Made by a program: the position numbers and the translations under genes. From positions 1,027,392 through 1,091,391 of the forward strand of contig RBKR01000022.1 in NCBI GenBank assembly GCA_004835665.1: DNA of 64,000 nucleotides, given 5' to 3'. The notes beneath the pieces were generated by a model. It saw nothing but the letters and a program-made list of their open reading frames with translations, had not been told where the DNA came from and searched no databases. Source of the DNA: Phoma sp. XZ068. Taxonomy: Eukaryota; Ascomycota; Dothideomycetes; Pleosporales; Didymellaceae. Of the stretch, positions 24,856 to 37,525 are shown in pieces. Within the stretch, counting starts at the first letter, position 1, and every line of letters starts with the position of its first letter.

Positions 24856-27800
24856 TTTTAAACACCCCTAAGATAAGTACTACTTTAGAAACTAGAGTTA
24901 CCCCTGCTAGCTTATACTCTAATATTAATATAATAGAAGGAACTATTACTACTAATACTATTAATATTAAGTAACCTAATCTCTATAAGGGAGACTGCAG
25001 CAAGCTAGATAACTAGTTAATGCAATAGGACCTATTCTTTATATTCTAAGGAGACAAGGTAGAGGCCAAGAAGAAGGTTACCTTAGTAGCAAGCTATATA
25101 TGTAGAAAAGCATTTACCTAGATTAAACCTTTTATTTAACTCTATAGCAAGGACAACGCTCCTAATAAGGTTAATATATAGATAGAAGACTTTAATACCT
25201 TTAAGAATAAGATCTACCTAATCTTTAGAGTCTTAAACAAACCTACTATTGCTAGATAAGATATCTAACATATTTATTAAACCTAATCTACTACTAATTA
25301 CGCTACTAAGTTCTAGTAACTTACAGCTAATATAGACTAGAATAATACTATATTAGCTATAATATTTTATTAAGGACTTAAGCCTAAGGTAAAGGAAGAA
25401 CTAATATATACTAGTATAAGTATAGAAACCTTAGACAACCTTATTAACACAGCAATTAACCTTAATATTAAACTATATAAGCTCTAATAAGAGCTGCATA
25501 ATAATCTATGTGCTTAAGCTATAGGCTAGCTATCTTAACTATAATATAACTAATAGAATAACTATACTTATTATAGTAACTATAGAAACAACTACTAACC
25601 TAATATAAGTTGCTATATTTATAGTAATACTTAGAGTAGGTACTATAGACCTAAGGTAATAGACCTGTCTAATATAAATAAGGGACTAATAACTATAAAA
25701 CTATAATAGAATAAAAAGAAGGGATATAACAACAATAAGAGTAATAAGAGTAATACCTATTATAACTATAGCAAACTAGGCTACTTTACTAGAGACTATT
25801 ACTAGAATAAAGTATTCTAATAGATTAATATATTAGCTAGTAGGCTAGATAGTAAGGATACTAGTAATAAATAGGAGATTCTTACTAATAGAATTAGACA
25901 ACTTATAGAAGATCTAGAGTTAGGATATAATAAAGGCGTTAAACTAGAGGTTATATACAAACTAGCACCTAAGAGGTTATAGGTATATAAATACCCTTAT
26001 AGCTATAAAACTATAATTATATAGATATTAAGGGAGGAATATCTTAAACTCCTAGAAGCTTCTAGTATAGCTACAACATTATACTATAGACCTAGAGCAA
26101 CCTAGACACCTAACACTAAAGACAACATACTATAGCTACCTAGATAATACCTAAAGGATAATAAGGATTAGAATAAGTTAGTATATTCTACTATAGCACA
26201 ATATAGGGCGCAACGCAATATATATTATTAAAAATATAAGTAATAAGAAGCTAAGAAAGCTAACAACAAAGCCTATACTAAATTATACTAAAACCTAATT
26301 ATTCTCTCTATTAAGGTAGATAATAATAAAGAAAATTAGTACAACAAGTTATATAAGGAATACTAATAGTATTATTAACTAAAAGTATATTAGAACTAGG
26401 ACAATAACTACCTAGAACCTAACTACAGCCTAGACTCTAGAAACCTATACTATAGAGCACTGTTATAGACAGCATACTACTATAATAGATACTAGATATA
26501 TTACTTAGAAAAGCTTAATTTAGAATAGTTTCTAAAGAGACGTCTATACAAACTATAATAGAAAGATTATAAGAAGAACTACTATATACTACACCTAATA
26601 GATAAACACAATAACTAATACTTTCCTAGCTAGAACAAGTCTAAGTATAGACAACAAGGACTAGTAGTAAATAAGTAATGCTTTAATTAGTATTATTAGA
26701 CCTGCCTTAACCCCTACTATAAGACCTATAAAGGAAAGAAGTAAAGCAACAACTTTAGATAAGAGAATCCTTTTTTAGGGCAGCGCTAGCAGGTGCTAGA
26801 GATTAATCTATTAATAGTGTTAAAAGTAATTACTAACTAATTAAGTTACCTATTAAGGTAAATAGAAGATAGATAAAGGCACTCTTAGACTCTAGAGTAT
26901 AATCTAATTATATCTCTTTACAAGCAGTATAGCTAGCTAGACTACACCCTACTTAGAAGATAATACCTTACCTACTTAGAGTAGCTAATAAAGAACTAAT
27001 ACCTAAGGAATCTAAGATTATATATAAAGTAACTATAGTACCCCTCTAGATCTATAGATACTATAAGGAAATAACCCTAGATACTTTTAGGATAGCTACT
27101 TATAACATTATATTAGGACTTCTATAGTTAAGAAAGCACAATCTAGATATTAATTAGAAGAATTAATAGCTTTTACTAAGTTAATATAGATATAGCACTA
27201 CTATATTATAGCCTGCATAGTTTATAATATAACTAGTAGATAAGAAGGAGATTAACAATATCTCTTTAATATATAAGACGCGCTAAGATAGAGCAGTTAA
27301 CTATATAGACATAGAACACTCTACTAGTTATAAAGCAATAGTTAAGGAGAAGGATAGTACACCTTCTAATATCCTAGATAAATATAAAAGTTATATAGAA
27401 CTCTTCTATAATAAAAAGACTATAAAGGTATTACTATAGTATAAACCCTAGGATTGCAAGATTAGGCTCTAGGAAGAAAAGGAACTGCCTTTTAGGCCTA
27501 TATATAGAATATCTAAGAAGGAACTTAGTACACTTAAGGAATATATTAATAAGAACCTTAAGAAAGAATTTATATAAGAATTAGAATTACTAGTAGAATT
27601 TCTAGTCCTCTTTATACTAAAGAAAGATAGCAAACTACAAATATATATTAACTACTAGAAACTTAATAACATTATAATTAAAAATTAGTACCTATTACTA
27701 AATATTAAGGAATTATAGGATTAGTTATCTAGAGCATAATACTTTACTGCACTTAATCTATATAGAGCATATAACCTTATACATATAAAGAAAGGCAAAG

Positions 27801-30199
27801 AATAGAAGACTGCATTTAGAACACGCTATAGTTACTTTAAGTATTTAGTAATACTATTTAGGCTTACTAACGCACTAGCTATATATTAGGCTCTTGTTAA
27901 TAATATATTAAGAGCATACTTAGATATTATAGTAGTAGTATACCTTAATAATATCCTAGTATATTTAGCAACACTAGAAGAATATATTTACTATATTAGA
28001 GAAGTGTTAGAATGCCTTAGAAAGGCAGATCTTTAACTTAAACCTAAGAAATATAAATAGTATAAGAAAGAAGTAGAATTCCTTAGCTATATTATAGGAA
28101 GGCATAGAGTTAAGATAAGTAAAATAAAGATTTAGGTTATAAAGGATTAGCTAACTCCTACCTCCCTTAAGGGAATTTAGGAATTTCTAGGATTTATTAA
28201 CTTTAACTAATACTTTATTAAGAACTATTTACTTAAGGCCTTGCTGCTTATAAAGCTTATATAGAAGAATATACTATTTAAGTAGGAATAAGTATAAGAG
28301 GATACTTTCTAGTTACTTAAACAGTCCTATATTAAGCTACCTATAATAATTATATTTAAGAGTAGAAAGCTACTTTAAATTAAGACAGATGCTTTAGATT
28401 TAGTATTAGGAGCTTATGCTATATAAGAACAAGATAGATAATAGTACCTAATTACCTACTACTCTAGAAAGTTCTTAGAACTAGAGGAGTAATATAATAT
28501 ACACAACAAGGAGTTACTAGCTATTATATTAGCCCTAGAATATTAGAGAATCTACACAGAAAGTTACTTAGAACTTACTATTTACACTAACTATAAGAAC
28601 CTAGTACACTTTACTACTACTAAGACACTTAACTAATAACAAGTATACTAGTCTAAGCTGTTAGGATAATATAAGTTTAAGATACTATATACTCTAGGAA
28701 AAGATAATAGTAGAGCTAATATACTTAGCAGATAATATAATCTAGCTAGAGAAAAAACTATTAATTAGTTTACTATACTTAGAGTTAATAAAGATAGGTT
28801 ATTAGGACTATTTTAGCAGCTTAATAATATAATATAAGTTTAATAGGAACAGTATATACCTACAAAGATACTAGAGAAATTAGAGAATAAAATTATAAGC
28901 TGTTATTATAATAACCTGCTTTATAGATACCCTAGTATAATATAAATAATAGAACTTATTAGATAACACTATAAGTTTAGCTATATAAAGGACAAGGTTA
29001 CTAAGTTTATTAAGAACTGTGTTAATTACTAACAGAACAAGCATAGTATGCACACAAAGTATAGAGAAATATAAGTAATAGAGCTACTAACAGCACTATA
29101 GACAAATATTATAATAGATTTTGTTATATAACTACCTATCTCTAAGGACCCTATTATAGAATATACCTATAACTTAATCTTTATTATAGTAGATAGGTTT
29201 ACTAAAGCAGCAGAAATAATACTATTTTAATATAGTTATACTGCAGAGCAGCTTGTATAAGTATTTCTAGATAGAATTATCTGTTACTATAGTATACTAG
29301 AATTAATTATTAGTAATAGAGATAAGCTCTTTATATTAAACTATTAGACTACGCTTATAGTAGCTATTAGTACTAAGAAAAAGCTATTAACTATATATTA
29401 CCTACAAACAGACAGACAGACAGAAAGAATAAATTAGACTATAGAAATATACTTAAGGATATATAGCAACTAGGAGCAAGACAACTAGGTCTTACTATTA
29501 CCTATAGTATAGATTATATATAATAACAAATTATTAGAAGTAATAGGCACAATACTATTCTTTGCAAATTATAGAAGATATCTAAATCTCTTTATAAGAT
29601 CTCTTAATAGTAATATCTAAATAGATTTAGTAATAACTTTAGTATAAAGACTAAAGGAAGTATACTAGAAATTGCTTAAAAATATTAATAAAGCTTAGTA
29701 ACAAGTAATCTCTTATATTAATTAGAAAAGAAAAACAGTACCTTAGCTAAAAGAGAGGGATAAAGTCTATCTCCTTATAAAAAACTTATAAATATAAAGA
29801 CTAATAAAAAAACTAGATTATATTAAGGTTAGACTATTTTTTATTTCTAGGCAAATTAGCTCTATAAACTATTAACTTAAACTACTATAGGATGCTAGAA
29901 TATACTCTATATTCTATATATTACTATTAGAACTAGTAGATCCTAATATACTAATCTAGAAGGACTTTTACTACTAGGTTAAGGAAGAAACTAAGTAGGA
30001 AGTTAAAAAAATAATATAATATTAAAAAAAAGGACGTAAGAACAAATACCTAGTTAAGTAGTTAGGATATCCTAACTTAGAAAATATATAGGAACTATTA
30101 ATAAACCTTATAAACTGCTACTAGCTATTATACTAGTATTAGCAGTATTAGAGTCTAAAGGAAGAGGATATGTTGCCTAGTCTAGTGTAAGTAAACTAG

Positions 30200-30640
30200 G
30201 TATTAACCTATTCTTAAGCACAGTAATATTATTAAGTAATAACTCTTGTTACTCTAAGTACTCTATATCCTTAATAAATTAGGCACTTATATTAAACTAT
30301 TATTATTTATAATACTTTAGGAATTTCTTTTATTTATATACCCTATTTAATTTAGCGCAGGCAGCCTATAAGGTAGCTATTACAGCTTTCTTAGCTTTAG
30401 TAGCCTTGTCTTCTATTTCTTCTAGACACAATATCTTATTATTAATTTTAAAGAAGTTAGGAACAGGCAAATCTACAGGCTTATACTTCTTTATTCTATT
30501 ATATTTATAATTCCTATACTTCTTATATAATAAAGATATCTTACAAGGTAAGTTCTTCTTTATATAGTACTTGCAGGCAACTATAGCAAGATATCTAATA
30601 TTATTAATTTAGGTTCCTATTGTGTGTTAAGCTTAGGTAC
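30200..30640 (-). pseudogene. antisense ORF remnant between chromodomain and 3' LTR of copy C
   Basis: Read on the minus strand, this stretch gives a nearly open frame with few RIP stops. It has a basic part (KYRNYKYNRIKKYKPVDLP) followed by an Ala/Lys/Leu-rich, coiled-coil-like part (EEIEDKATKAKKAVIATL, then KLNRVYKQKKFLKYYK). The character resembles the antisense ORF of some fungal Ty3/gypsy elements. It differs in sequence from the corresponding stretch of copy A, although pol of the two is nearly the same. Confidence 0.5.
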
Positions 30641-30695
30641 TTTAGGAAACTATTTATTAGTTTATAAGGATATAAACTATAAAGGAGGAGGATAG

Positions 30696-31179
30696 TATTA
30701 TAATCTTAGAGGAAGAGGTATAGTATAATAAAGTTATAGTTATAGATTAATAGCATAGGGCTAAGAAGGCTATATAATATCCTATAATCCTATAGAAATA
30801 AACTATACTAAGAGTGTAAGATAGCGTAAGATACTATATATATATCCTATAGAAACTACAAACTACTTATAGAAACTATAGGGCCTTCTATAGGACTTTA
30901 TAAGACATTATAAGAAATATAGGACACTCCTTAGTATATAGCAAATAAGAACACTACCCTTATAGCATTATATTTAACCTTATTAATTAACTTTATTATT
31001 AGAACTTAACCTAACTTTTAAGCTAGATAGATTAACTATCTATACTACTTATTATTAACCCTATAGTTATTATAGTGTTTTACTAGGCATCTATACTAAC
31101 CCTCTTCTATACTAGCACTTATCCTAGAGAACTAACCTTAGAAGTATTTATAAGCTTTACTTAGTTTACAACCTTAACA
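30696..31179 (+). repeat. 3' LTR of chromovirus copy C
   Basis: Follows the polypurine tract and ends ACCTTAACA. The target duplication AGAGC follows immediately. Confidence 0.9.
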
Positions 31180-31218
31180 AGAGCCTTATAGTAGTACTTA
31201 TTTTAAAAGTATTTAAAA

Positions 31219-34200
31219 TATTAAGGTTATAAACTAAGTAAAGCTTATAGATACTTCTAAGGTTAGTTTTCTAGAATAAATACTAGTATAGAAAGAGTTA
31301 GTATAAATACCTAGTAAAATACTATAATAACTATAGAGTTAATAATAAGTAGTATAAATAGTTAATCTATCTAGCTTAAAAGTTAGGTTAAGTTCTATTA
31401 ATAAAGTTAATTAATAAAGTTAAAAATAAACTATAAAAGTTATATTTTTATATACTATATATTAAAGAGATAGAGGTACTTATAAATAAGTAACTAAAGT
31501 TAATCTAATAAGATATAAGAGAGTACTTATAAATAAGTATATTATACTATACCTATTAATAAGTATTCTAGTTATATATAATATACTTATTAATAAGTAG
31601 TTATATAATAAAAGTATATAGATATTCTTTTTTCTTCTTATAGTAGCTATAGAAGGAGTTAAGAGTTCTAGTTAGTAGATACTTATTACTATACTATTTT
31701 CTTACCTAGAATTATAATAAATAGCTCTACCTCTGTAGTTATAATATAGCTAGAATATTAAACCTCTAGCTAAATATAAGTAGCTATATATATATATATA
31801 TAGATATAGGCCTATATACCTTACTACTAAGTTTTCTTATAATAATAGCTATAATATAAGGCTATATAGCCTTATATTATAGTAGTAGTTTAGTATTTAA
31901 AGTAATTACTATACTATCTTAATTATTATACTATCTATAGTAAGTATAAGTTAGCCCTATTTCTATTAATATTAATTAATTAATAAAAGACTAAGATAAA
32001 TACTAGTATTCTAGACTTAGTAGTATTAAGAAGTAAAAAGTAAATACTACTAATAATAGTAAGATAGACTTTAGGCTAAATACCTAGTAAGCTAAGTAAT
32101 AAATAAATACTTTTAAACTATTAGTTATATTATATAAAGAAGACTAACTTAATTAAGATTTATATAAACTTTATATTTAAAATCTAGTCTTTTTTAGAAA
32201 AAGCTTATAAATTTTCTAAGAGATACCTAATAAGAATAATACCTTAGTAGCTACTTTTATACTAAGGCCTTAAAACTTTATATTAAAATTATAACTAAAT
32301 ATATAAAACTAGAGACTAGAGAAGTACTTTCTATTCTATATTAGTATACCTATACTATAGGCTTATTATATAGAATAGGTACTCTAGTACTTTTTTAAGA
32401 TTCTATAGACTATTAATATTTTAGACTACTATTAAATATTCTTTTAATATTACTATAGTATATACTATAACTTCTCTACTTAAAATAGCTATATACTTAC
32501 TTTTTAGGTTTATAAAAATTAGGTATAATATATATATCTAGACTTTTCTTTTCTATCTATCTAATATACCTAAAGAGATTTCTTTTATTATAGTATTTTT
32601 TTTAAATTCTATAGCTATAAAGTATATTATAAAGTATACTATTTTATATTAGAAGCTATTTTCTATATCTTAGATTATTTTAATCTAGTATTTTACTCTA
32701 GATATATTTTACTTTACTTTAGCTTTTTTTTTCTTATTAAAACCTATAATAGACCTTATAGCTAAGTATATAAAAAATAGTAAAGAAATACTTATTTATA
32801 GTTTTTTAAATAGTAGTAGAAACTAAGCTAAGGAGCTTATAAAAGTATAAAAAGTATAGTTTAGTATAGTATTACTTATATAAGTATAGATCTTAGACTC
32901 TATACTAATAAAAGAGCTATAGATAAAAGTATATACTACTATCTCTACCTTTCTACCTAGAAACCTTTTTTTAGAAATAGACTAGTAGTATATTTATTTA
33001 TCTTCTTTTAATCTTAACCTTTATTACTAATAAATTAATAAAAAAAATAAGATAGTTATTATATATTAAAAGCTAAATAATAAGAAGCTGTTTAATATAT
33101 ATATACTAAGAGTATATTTATATAGTTAAGTAGATATAATAGTTAGGTTAAAAAAAGCTAATAAGTATACTAATATTATAAAGATAAAGAGATAGAATAT
33201 AACTAAGGTTTAGTTTAAGAATAGTATATATTATATATATATATAAGAAAATAAAGTAAAGTATTAGGTAGTAGTTTTAGAAGTATAGAAAGTTAGACTA
33301 AAAGTACTCTAAGTATATAAACTAGAAAACTTAGATAGGCCTATTACTATTATATATAGTATAAGCCTAAGTAAGGTTATAGTATAGTAGTAAATTAATA
33401 TTAATTAAAAAAGTACTAGATAGAAGTTAGAGATATATAGAGATATAATACTATAAATAAAGAAGTTTCTAAGTATATAGTAGTATATATTCTCTATAAA
33501 TATTAAATTATACTAATATAGGCTATAGGTAAATAGATTAATAAGTAAGTAGATTATATTTACTAAGCTTCTACTAAACCTTACTCTATTATAGCCTAAA
33601 ATAACTTACTTTAATACTATATAGTATAGTATAGTATATAATATTATTTAGAGACTACTTCTATATCTTACTTATATATTTATATATTATACCTAGTATA
33701 ATTATACTATCTATAGTATCTTTAAAATAGCTTACTATCTTAGTATATATCTACCTCTTTATATTCTTCTTATTACTATATACTATAAACTTTTCTAAAG
33801 TAGTTAATTATAGACTATTCTTAACTATTAAAGTCTCTTATTTCTTAATTTACTTTCTTTTATATAACTTTTAGTATATAGTAGCCTTATTAGCAGCTTA
33901 AAGCTTAGTAATTTTTTATTATACTATTAAAATTATAAACTAAGTAAAGCTTATAAATACTTCTAAGGTTAGTTTTTAGAAATAAGTACTAGTATAAGAA
34001 AGGTTAGTATAGAAGCCTAGTAAAATACTATAATAACTATAGAGTTTAATAATAAATAGTATAGATAGTTAATCTATCTAGCTTAAAAGTTAGGTTAAGT
34101 TCTAATAATAAAGTTAATTAATAAAGTTAAATATAATACTATAAAGGTAGTATTTTTACTTACTATATATTTAAGAAATAGAAGTACTTATAAATAAGTA

Positions 34201-34427
34201 ACTAGAGTTAGTTTAATAAGATATATAAAAGTACTTATAGATAAGTATATTATACTATACTTATAAATAAGTAACTAAGTATATATATTATACTAATTAA
34301 TAAGTAGTTATATAATAAGACTATATAATTATTCCTTTTCTATCTAAGGTAGCCTAAAAAGAGAAGCTAGAAGTTCTAGTTAGTAAATACTTATTACTAT
34401 ACTACTTTCTTTTTTAGAATTATAATA
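31219..34427 (-). mobile_element. inverted LTR element D, RIP-degraded, internal region unrecognised
   Basis: Inverted LTRs at 31219-31719 (501 bp) and 33925-34427 (503 bp) share their U5-side ~240 bp with the LTRs of copies A and C and with each other; their other halves also match each other. The 2.2-kb internal region shows no reverse transcriptase or integrase in either orientation. It may be a non-autonomous derivative that borrowed the LTR end, or too mutated to read. Flanks (TAAAA left, TATAC right) do not form a matching target duplication. It starts 34 bp after the AGAGC duplication of copy C. Confidence 0.65.
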
Positions 34428-34429
34428 TA

Positions 34430-35930
34430 TACTAATACTAGCTTATATATAATTATTACTACCTTCTTAAAGAATTTTTTAAATACTTTAACTATAGAGG
34501 TAGATAAGCTATCTATATACCTCTAAATCTTTACTTTTATAAGAGTTAATTAAGAGCTAAGTTCTAAAGTATTACTTAGAAGTTATAACTACTAAGGCTA
34601 GTTTTTAATAGAGAGTAGTAGTAATAAAGTCTATAGCTTTATATTAAGGCCTATTATAACCTATTATAAGTTAAAAAAGTATAAACTAGTACCTTAGAAC
34701 CTTTCTAGAATATTACTAGAAGTAATTATAGTATTATAAGTATATATAAAGTATAGTAAGAACTTAGACTTTATAATATAGTTAATCTAGTTATATATAA
34801 GAATTTTAGCTTAGTGCCTATATACCTTCTTTAAAGAGGTAAAATAACTTATATTAAAAGGCTAAAGGAGGTATAATAAATAAGGTAGTATATATATAGT
34901 AATAATCTTATTATTCTTATAGTATTTTTAGAATTTAAGTAAGTTATAGCTCTTATAGCTATTAATAACTAGTAGGTAGTATAATCTAATAGTATACTCC
35001 TTTATATACCTATTAAAGTACTCTATCTAGTCTAGACTAAGCTTATTAGTAGTCTAGCTAGTATTAAAGACTCTAATAACCTAATTCTAGAGTAGATTCT
35101 TGTCTTTATACTAGGTAGTAAGGTAATAGTAGGCCTTAAAGATAATAAAGAGTAGAATAGCCTATTCTTTAGTAATAATACCTAGTATAGATATAGTCTA
35201 CTTATAGTTACCTAGCTAGATAGTCTTTAGCTATCCTTGTCTCTCTAAAGCTATAATAACTACTTCTTAGAATATCTAGCCTATTATAAAGCCTGTTTTA
35301 TTAAAGTTATATATATCTTTATCTAGAATACTATACTTAGCTTTAATATTAGCTACTAAGCTAAAATAGCCTTATATAACCTTAGGTTCCTTACAGAGGG
35401 CTCTTATATAGCTATACTTGCAATTAAACTTTACTTTAAGCTCTAGGTGCCGCTTAACAAATATACTAGGCTAATTTGTGCTAACAGGGCCTAGACTACG
35501 CTTAGCACGCAAAGAATTAGCCATAGTAGCCACATCTAAGAGCTGAGGGGGAAATCCTCGCGTAGCTAGCTTAAGAACATGGTTAATAACCACCCGCTCT
35601 TCGTTGCTCCTCGTTGCTCCTCGTTGCTCCTCGTTGCTCCTCGTTGCTCCTCGTTGCTCCTCGTTGTTGTCCAGCTTCCGTGAGTTGGCTATAGAATCCA
35701 CGCGTGAAGGTTGTCCTGCGCGTCGTCGACTTAGTGTAGCTTGGGGAATACTGTAGGTAGCTGCAACACGTTGCTGAGAGATACTCGCGTCTTGTTGGAG
35801 AGCCTGAAGCGCAAGCTGTAACTGACGCTCTTTTGACGCGTCTGACTGGGGTTGTTGAGAGGGCATTGGTGTAGGAAGGGTAGTTTGGTGGGGGCTTGGC
35901 AAAAGTGATCCACTCGCCTGTGAGGTACGA
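34430..35930 (-). pseudogene. Fot1/pogo-type transposon relic, RIPed except for its N-terminal part
   Basis: Minus-strand DDE transposase homologous to the intact one at 44827-46479. The catalytic region (about 34900-35450) is heavily RIPed, whereas the 5' part (35471-35902, 143 codons) remains open: helix-turn-helix (ALQQDASISQQRVAATYSIPQ) then the EEQRGATRSN repeats. A terminal repeat reads CTTGGCAAAAGTGATCCACTC...GTGAGGTACGA, followed by TA at 35931-35932. No left TIR was found; element D abuts that side. Dead. Confidence 0.75.
35601..35667. repeat. 10-bp minisatellite inside a transposase reading frame
   Basis: Six perfect copies of TCGTTGCTCC (35601-35660) plus a partial seventh. As 10 is not a multiple of three, three units make one 10-residue peptide period (EEQRGATRSN on the minus strand). 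Confidence 0.9.
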
Positions 35931-35932
35931 TA

Positions 35933-36646
35933 TAGTAAGATTGTATCTAAACAATTGTCTACTAATTAGCAATAAGAGCCTAAGACCTACATTTCTAGGG
36001 TTAGAGGCGCTGGAGGGGACTAGTGCTAAATAGCGCACTGCAGGCAGATTAAGTAATTAGAACAGGCTGTAAGGCTCTCGCGTGTTAATATTAGTAAGCC
36101 TTATCCACCATGTCTTCAACAACCTGCTTCTCAAAATTGATTAGGCCTTGCCGTACATATATAAAAATCAAGTCTCGTGCCTTCAAGCATCTAACAATTG
36201 CGCCAAGGTAGGCCAGATAACACACTTTTGCGGGGTATGCCACTCAGCTGACTGCCTAGGCCTCTATTTGCCTAGATACTGTTCAAAGCATGCTGTTCAT
36301 TGCCATTAGTGTAGGCCCATTAGCCTCAGCGTTGTTGGGACGTTCAGTTCTGTGTAGTTTAGGCGCGTCGGGCTTACTTTGCTTGAGTTGTTCTGTCCTG
36401 TACGTTACTAGATTAGTTGTAAACAACGCATTGTATGCGTGCGCTTAGTGTTTGTGGTCCTACAATGCTTATTGTATCGATACGCGTCCTCTAAACGTTA
36501 ACAAGCAACATTGTCTAAACTTAGGCAGCACCTTCCCAACGCATACTTTTAGATTTAGTACGCAAATGACACAAAACTGAAATGCACTTTCTGCACGTTC
36601 TACGAAAGTTGCATCGGTTTTTAAGCTTGGGAAGGGCAAACCTATA
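35933..36646. other. intergenic, no gene recognised
   Basis: Transition from RIPed to GC-balanced DNA. Only short ORFs without recognisable features. Confidence 0.4.
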
Positions 36647-36719
36647 CACTCTGAAAAAGCAAACCTAAACACTCTGAAAAAGCAAACCTAAACACTCTGA
36701 AAAAGCAAACCTAAACACT
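36647..36719 (+). repeat. 23-bp tandem repeat, three units plus partial
   Basis: Unit starting CACTCTGAAAAAGCAAACCT is repeated exactly at 36647, 36670 and 36693, and a fourth begins at 36716. It lies about 140 bp beyond the 3' end of the small secreted protein gene. Confidence 0.9.
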
Positions 36720-36859
36720 GTCTTGATTTGTATAATAGAGGTTGGTTTAGTCGTTCGTACTCTCACTGTTGAAGGGAGAAGAAATCGAACTCGCCAAGGC
36801 ATTGAGGCACTAAGATTTCTTGCTGTTGAAAGCAAGAAGCAGAGCGAAGCACGGCCATC

Positions 36860-37160
36860 TCAACAAGTGTATTTGATCTCACAGGCCCGCTGCATAGCAT
36901 CGCTTGTGTCAGACCTGAACTGTTCAAGAAATAGGGGTACACTTACACACCAATACCCACAATTTCCGGAGCAACACTAAACGTGGCTTCTGATCAGCAG
37001 ATGGTCCAAGAATACCCACACTACTTACACCAAACGACCGGCAGCTTGCCGGAAGACATGCTGCTGACGTGAGCGTATCACTCGCACCTTTCATCATTGG
37101 AGAAGGTGTCGCCCATGCAAGACTTGCGGTGATAAGGATTGAAAGGTGGAAGAAATGCAT
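36860..37160 (-). CDS. small secreted cysteine-rich protein (three exons), candidate effector
   Basis: CDS is complement of 36860-36889, 36947-36976 and 37029-37160, 63 aa. ATG is in a strong context (ATCACCAACATG). Residues 1-17 form a clear signal peptide (MHFFHLSILITASLAWA). Two phase-0 introns of 52 and 57 nt, each with a GTAAGT donor and TTTAG or TGCAG acceptor, remove all stops. They also assemble eight cysteines in the last 29 residues, spaced C-x4-C-x4-C-C-x3-C-x3-C-x2-C-x5-C, with a Cys as last residue. The even count and short spacing suggest four disulfides. A contiguous ORF of 78 codons would miss this. Its setting, in an island between RIPed blocks, is typical of plant-pathogen effector genes. 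Function is not known; an antimicrobial or structural role is equally possible. Confidence 0.7.
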
Positions 37161-37525
37161 GTTGGTGATTTAGGGACGTTGTCAAAGGTTTGAAATTAGG
37201 TAGGAAAGACTTGAGTGTTTAATATGGACAGATGGCTACTTAGTATACACTTGTCTGCGCTTTATACGTGTCTGCCATAGTCACGCTCAGCACTCTCCAC
37301 ATTCCCAGCATCAGAATGCGAGCAATGCGAGGCCACATGACACGTGGAGGACCGATCTGCAGGCAAGATAGTTGCAGCATTGACAGCTATTTCATCCCCT
37401 TCTTTTCTTTTCAATCCAAACGATTAATGTCTAAGCTTTTGCTACCTGACAGCGTTCACCCTTACGGTATGCACCTGCGATGTGACTGATATGGTGTGAT
37501 ATCTCGGAGGCCAGTGAGTCTCGGC

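Larger units (their letters stand above)
24372..31179 (+). mobile_element. complete but RIP-inactivated Ty3/gypsy chromovirus, copy C
   Basis: Both LTRs are 484 bp (24372-24855 and 30696-31179), flanked by a perfect 5-bp target duplication AGAGC (24367-24371 and 31180-31184). Internally on the plus strand: gag from about 24970, protease around 26878-26935, reverse transcriptase around 27560-28200, RNase H, the zinc-binding region of integrase around 28950-29040, integrase core around 29090-29560, chromodomain around 29995-30110. The purine tract GGAGGAGGATAG precedes the 3' LTR. Many Gln and Trp codons are TAA or TAG. The structure is intact but the coding capacity is lost. The pol region matches copy A without visible indels. 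Confidence 0.93.

Noticed and set aside
31210..34435. Target-site duplication for LTR element D
   Set aside because: The flanking pentamers TAAAA and TATAC cannot be reconciled by C-to-T or G-to-A changes alone.
35601..35667. Possible CRISPR-like array (regular direct repeats)
   Set aside because: Contiguous 10-bp units without spacers in a eukaryotic sequence: an ordinary minisatellite. The same holds for the repeats at 36647 and 63395.
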